DNA of 64,000 bases from CAVTHW01 sp963734625 (GTDB lineage: Bacteria; Acidobacteriota; Terriglobia; Bryobacterales; Bryobacteraceae), in NCBI GenBank assembly GCA_963734625.1, contig CAVTHW010000022.1, positions 248,001 to 312,000 on the forward strand, given 5' to 3'. The stretch's first letter is position 1; each line of letters starts with the position of its first letter. The notes under the pieces are model-generated. The model saw nothing but the letters and a program-made list of their open reading frames with translations. It was not told the DNA's origin and made no database searches. The position numbers and the translations under genes were made by a program. Shown here piece by piece: positions 60,968 through 64,000 of this stretch.

Positions 60968-61516
60968 ATGAAAGCGCTCAAAGCGTGCCTGTCATTGCTG
61001 GCGGTAGTGGTCGTCGGGACTCTGGTAGGTTGCTCGACGACGTCCACGAAGACAGCCGACGTTGCTGGCAGCATCCGCACCTCTCTGGATCAGGCCGGTT
61101 ACAAAGATGTGTCGGTAAGTCAGGATCGCGACAAAGGCGTCGTGACCCTGGGCGGACACGTCGCCTCGGACGTTGACAAGTCACAAGCCGAATCCATTGC
61201 CAGGTCCCTCGCGGGGCCCCAAGTTGTGTCGAACCAGATCGCAGTGCTTCCGCCGGGCGCCGAGAGTGATGCAAAAACGGTGAACTCGGCCCTGGACCAG
61301 GGTATCGAGAGCAACCTGGATGCGGCTCTCATTCAAGACAAGCTTCACGACGGCGTAAAATTCGCCGTCAAGAATCACGTCGTCACGCTGAGTGGTGAGG
61401 TTGACTCTCAATCGAAGCGCACGCAGGTCGAAGAGGTCGCCTCCAGGGTGCCTAATGTGCAGCAGGTAGTGAACGAACTGCAGGTCAAACGGCAGAAGGC
61501 CACCTCGTCGAAGTAA
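60968..61516 (+). CDS. BON-domain lipoprotein
   Basis: This is a 182-residue protein with a lipoprotein signal (ACLSLLAVVVVGTLVGC, lipobox LVGC). Two BON domains follow: residues 32-95 (IRTSLDQAGYKDVSVSQD then GVVTLGGHVASDVDKSQAES) and 108-175 (HVVTLSGEVDSQSKRTQVEE). BON domains are thought to bind membranes or phospholipids and support envelope integrity under stress (OsmY/DolP type). The start at ATG 60968 has a strong AAAGGAG site. An upstream in-frame TTG at 60947 was not chosen. Confidence 0.87.
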   Translation: MKALKACLSLLAVVVVGTLVGCSTTSTKTADVAGSIRTSLDQAGYKDVSVSQDRDKGVVTLGGHVASDVDKSQAESIARSLAGPQVVSNQIAVLPPGAESDAKTVNSALDQGIESNLDAALIQDKLHDGVKFAVKNHVVTLSGEVDSQSKRTQVEEVASRVPNVQQVVNELQVKRQKATSSK

Positions 61517-61559
61517 GAGCTGTGCTCAGAACCTGCCCCTGTGTGTAGAATCAGGGGTC

Positions 61560-62840
61560 ATGGGTCGCGCATTTGTACTACGGGGCCGCTTCAGCAGGTT
61601 CTTTTCGGATCTTGGCCCCGGATTGACTACCGGCGCCGCGGATGACGACCCATCCGGCATCTCGACGTATTCGGTCACCGGCGCCGCGTTCGGCTACACG
61701 CCCCTGTGGACCGCGCTCTTCTCTTTCCCCTTGATGGCGGCCGTGCAAATCATGTGCGCCCGCCTGGGCATGGTCACCGGACACGGGCTGGCAGGCGTGA
61801 TTCGGTTGCGCTATCCACGCTGGATCCTTTGGAGCGCCTGTGCGCTGCTGGTCATCGCCAACACCGTCAACATCGCCGCGGATCTCGGTGGCATGGCTGA
61901 CGTCACGGAACTTTTGACTGGTGTCAACTCGCTCTATTGGACCCCCTTGTACGCGCTCCTCCTCGTGTGCCTGCTGTTCTGGGCGAGTTATCGCGCCATC
62001 GCCCGGATTTTCAAGTGGCTCACTCTCGCCTTGTTCGCCTACATCGCCGCTGCATTTCTAGCGCACCCGGACTGGCCCGCCGTGTTGCGGGCAACCCTGA
62101 TTCCACGCGTGGAGTGGTCCGGCGCGTATTGGGCGACGTTGGTCGGCATCCTGGGAACTACCATCTCGCCATACCTCTTCTTTTGGCAGGCCGCGCAGGA
62201 AGTAGAGCAGGAGATCGCTCAGGGCCGGTCGACCGTCGCCAAGCGTAAAGGCGCGACCAAGAAGGAAATAAGGAGTTCCCGGAACGACGTCCTCACCGGC
62301 ATGTTCTTTTCGAACCTGGTGATGTACTTCATCATCCTCACGTCGGCCGCCACCCTGCACGCGCACGGCAAGACGTCAATATCCACCGCGCGCGATGCCG
62401 CCGAGGCGCTACGTCCTTTGGCCGGTGACGGCGCCTACTGGCTCTTCAGCCTGGGTTTGATCGGAGCCGGCATGCTCGGAGTCCCGGTATTGGCCGGATC
62501 TTGCGCCTACGCCATAGCCGAAGCGGCCGACTGGGTTGGCTCGCTGGAAGTGCACCCTCCCCTGGCTCACGGCTTCTATGGCGTCATCGCCATCGCAATG
62601 GCGCTGGGCCTCGGCCTGGATTACGCAGGCCTGGACGCGGTCAAGATGCTTTTCTGGGCGGCGGTACTCAACGGAGCACTGGCGCCGCCCCTGCTCATCC
62701 TGGTGGTGCTGCTCACCAGCAGGGCGGACGTCATGGGAGTGCATCGGAACGGAACCCTGCTTCGCTGGCTGGGGTGGACGTGTGCCGCTGTCATGCTGAT
62801 TGCGACTGTCGTTATGTTCGTGACCGCCTATGTAGGATGA
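61560..62840 (+). CDS. Nramp-related metal transporter with non-canonical site
   Basis: This is a 426-residue protein with about eleven helices. It follows the Nramp fold: TM1 carries DDDPSGIST where classical Nramp has DPGN, and TM6 carries GTTISPYLFFWQAAQ where classical Nramp has a MPH motif. This DPSG/SPY combination marks a divergent Nramp branch, so manganese/iron specificity cannot be assumed; magnesium or another ion is possible. Long, charged linkers (KRKGATKKEIRSS) occur between TM6 and TM7. It stands alone after the BON lipoprotein gene. Confidence 0.82.
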   Translation: MGRAFVLRGRFSRFFSDLGPGLTTGAADDDPSGISTYSVTGAAFGYTPLWTALFSFPLMAAVQIMCARLGMVTGHGLAGVIRLRYPRWILWSACALLVIANTVNIAADLGGMADVTELLTGVNSLYWTPLYALLLVCLLFWASYRAIARIFKWLTLALFAYIAAAFLAHPDWPAVLRATLIPRVEWSGAYWATLVGILGTTISPYLFFWQAAQEVEQEIAQGRSTVAKRKGATKKEIRSSRNDVLTGMFFSNLVMYFIILTSAATLHAHGKTSISTARDAAEALRPLAGDGAYWLFSLGLIGAGMLGVPVLAGSCAYAIAEAADWVGSLEVHPPLAHGFYGVIAIAMALGLGLDYAGLDAVKMLFWAAVLNGALAPPLLILVVLLTSRADVMGVHRNGTLLRWLGWTCAAVMLIATVVMFVTAYVG

Positions 62841-62900
62841 TGCCAGAACGCCTTGAGACGGCCATCGCTCTATGGTTATACTTGGCCGGAGCTAACTGCC

Positions 62901-64000
62901 ATGCGTCCATCCTACTTGTCTCTGATCCTTTCCGCGGCGGCCTTGTTTGCGGCGCAGCTACCTCCGCCAACGGCGGCGAAGATCGATGCGATCGCCGTCC
63001 AAGCCCTCGCCGATAGCGGCAAGCCCAGCGTCTCGATTGCGATTGTGCAGGGCGGTAAAGTCGCTTACGAGAAGGCCTATGGAAAGGCTCGGCTGGATCC
63101 GGCGACGGATGCCAAGGCGGGGATGCGCTACCACATCGGGTCGGTCAGTAAACAGTTTCTGGCGGGCGCCGTCCTGTTGCTGGTACAGGACGGCAAGTTG
63201 TCGCTCGACGACCGCGTTTCGCGCTACCTTCCCAGCCTGACGCGGGCTGGGGAAATCACCATCCGCCAGCTTCTCTCGCACACATCGGGATACCAGGACT
63301 ATTATCCGCAGGACTACCTGGCGCCGTTCATGGAGAAGCCGGTGACGGCCGACAGCATACTCGAGCAGTGGGCCAGAAAGCCGCTGGACTTCGAGCCGGG
63401 CACGTGCTGGCAGTACAGCAACACGAACTACGTGGTGGCGGGCCGGATTGTGGAGCGGGTGACGGGCGGCCCGTTCTTCGCCTTCCTGGCGAAGCGTATC
63501 CTGCAACCGCTGGGGATCTCGAGCGCCATCGACGTGGCCGAGCGGACTCTGGGGCCGTCGGACGCCGCTGGTTACACCCGGTTCGCGCTGGGTCCCCAGC
63601 GCCCGGTAGGGGCCGAAGGCCGCGGCTGGCTGTACGCGGCCGGGGAGCTGGCCATGACGGCGCACGACCTGGCTCTGTGGGACATCTCTCTGATGGAGCA
63701 CAAGCTCCTGACGCCCGCGTCGCTCGAAGCCATGACGACGCCGGCGCGCCTGCGCAACGGCACGCCTACCAACTACGCGCTGGGAGTGGAAGTTTGGGAC
63801 GCCGGCGGGCATCCCAAGCTGGTTCATGGCGGCGCGGTATCCGGCTTCGTGAGCTTGAACACGGTCTGGCCGGATCAAGGCGCGGCCGTAGTGGTGCTCG
63901 CCAATGCGGACGGCTCTGGCGCGCCGGAATCCATCACGGATCAGATCGCGCCGCTGCTGTTGACGGCGGCGGAAGATCCGCAAGCGGATGGGGTGTTGCG
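62901..64000 (+). CDS. Exported serine hydrolase of beta-lactamase class C type, C-terminus outside window
   Basis: The frame from ATG 62901 runs off the right edge (366 residues visible). A signal peptide (YLSLILSAAALFAA) is followed by a class C beta-lactamase/esterase domain. The nucleophile motif is SVSKQF (SxxK, near residue 77), the tyrosine motif is YSNTNY and the third motif is HGGAVSG in place of KTG. Enzymes like this include peptidoglycan peptidases, esterases and beta-lactamases. The HGG third motif suggests an esterase or peptidase rather than a true lactamase. It lies 60 bases after the Nramp-related gene. Confidence 0.88.
   Translation, partial: MRPSYLSLILSAAALFAAQLPPPTAAKIDAIAVQALADSGKPSVSIAIVQGGKVAYEKAYGKARLDPATDAKAGMRYHIGSVSKQFLAGAVLLLVQDGKLSLDDRVSRYLPSLTRAGEITIRQLLSHTSGYQDYYPQDYLAPFMEKPVTADSILEQWARKPLDFEPGTCWQYSNTNYVVAGRIVERVTGGPFFAFLAKRILQPLGISSAIDVAERTLGPSDAAGYTRFALGPQRPVGAEGRGWLYAAGELAMTAHDLALWDISLMEHKLLTPASLEAMTTPARLRNGTPTNYALGVEVWDAGGHPKLVHGGAVSGFVSLNTVWPDQGAAVVVLANADGSGAPESITDQIAPLLLTAAEDPQADGVL

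Overview
The window looks like a GC-rich chromosome segment of an Acidobacteriota, most likely a Solibacter/Bryobacter-type (Bryobacterales) bacterium. This is inferred from gene style, not from a search. The markers are a PadR regulator overlapping an ADOP-type duplicated permease, Tat-exported Gfo/Idh/MocA proteins, a DUF1080 protein, exported TldD-like proteases, a fused LptF-LptG and a large multiheme cytochrome inventory.

Layout. 0-7.6 kb: end of a DUF1080 protein, gdhA, then two adjacent large proteins that both carry an orphan PEP/pyruvate-binding (PPDK N-terminal-like) module, one behind two receiver domains and one behind a degenerate KaiC/RecA-like domain. 7.6-14.4 kb: ADOP permease with its PadR regulator, and a tandem duplication (offset 1,923 bp, including about 100 bp of upstream DNA) of a Tat-exported Gfo/Idh/MocA oxidoreductase, bracketed by short inverted-repeat elements. 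14.4-20.6 kb: tRNA-Cys, a truncated DUF4180 gene, an S9 peptidase, a gamma-carbonic-anhydrase-like protein, hisS and aspS. 20.6-29.5 kb: a membrane protein, a proline-rich repeat protein encoded by a 42-bp tandem repeat, a LuxR-type regulator, an exported TldD/TldE-like pair, LptFG and an MBL-fold hydrolase. 29.5-35.8 kb: a cytochrome c maturation operon (ccmE-F-H, a CcmI-like gene, an unknown gene, ccmA-B-C-D) with a CxxxY-type CcmE. 36.5-43.3 kb: a respiratory cluster of Rieske protein, cytochrome b, a 14-haem cytochrome ORF, an 8-haem cytochrome, a four-cluster ferredoxin and an NrfD-type quinol subunit. Ccm would supply the c-haem attachment that this cluster needs.

43.3-56.2 kb is accessory DNA. 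It holds decayed toxin-antitoxin modules (HicBA, HigBA, a RelE-type module), an integrase fragment, an EF-P-like factor (EfpL/YeiP type), a secreted serine protease and a large GH54-type arabinofuranosidase. It also holds a four-gene minus-strand island: a restriction-endonuclease-like protein, a TIR/deoxyribosyltransferase-like plus PD-(D/E)XK fusion, an Mrr-like nuclease and a YaaC-like protein. This island is the best candidate for an undescribed system, probably anti-phage defence. 56-64 kb: a hypothetical gene preceded by twin palindromes, a Rieske-flavodoxin fusion, a patatin/outer-membrane barrel gene, a decayed AI-2E-type transporter, a BON lipoprotein, an Nramp-related transporter and the start of a serine beta-lactamase-like hydrolase.

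Caution: at least six genes (S9 peptidase, aspS, the TldE-like gene, lptFG, the patatin gene and the repeat gene) are broken by what look like single-base insertions, always of the +1 type. Because aspS is essential, sequence error is the simplest explanation. These genes are annotated here as single loci.
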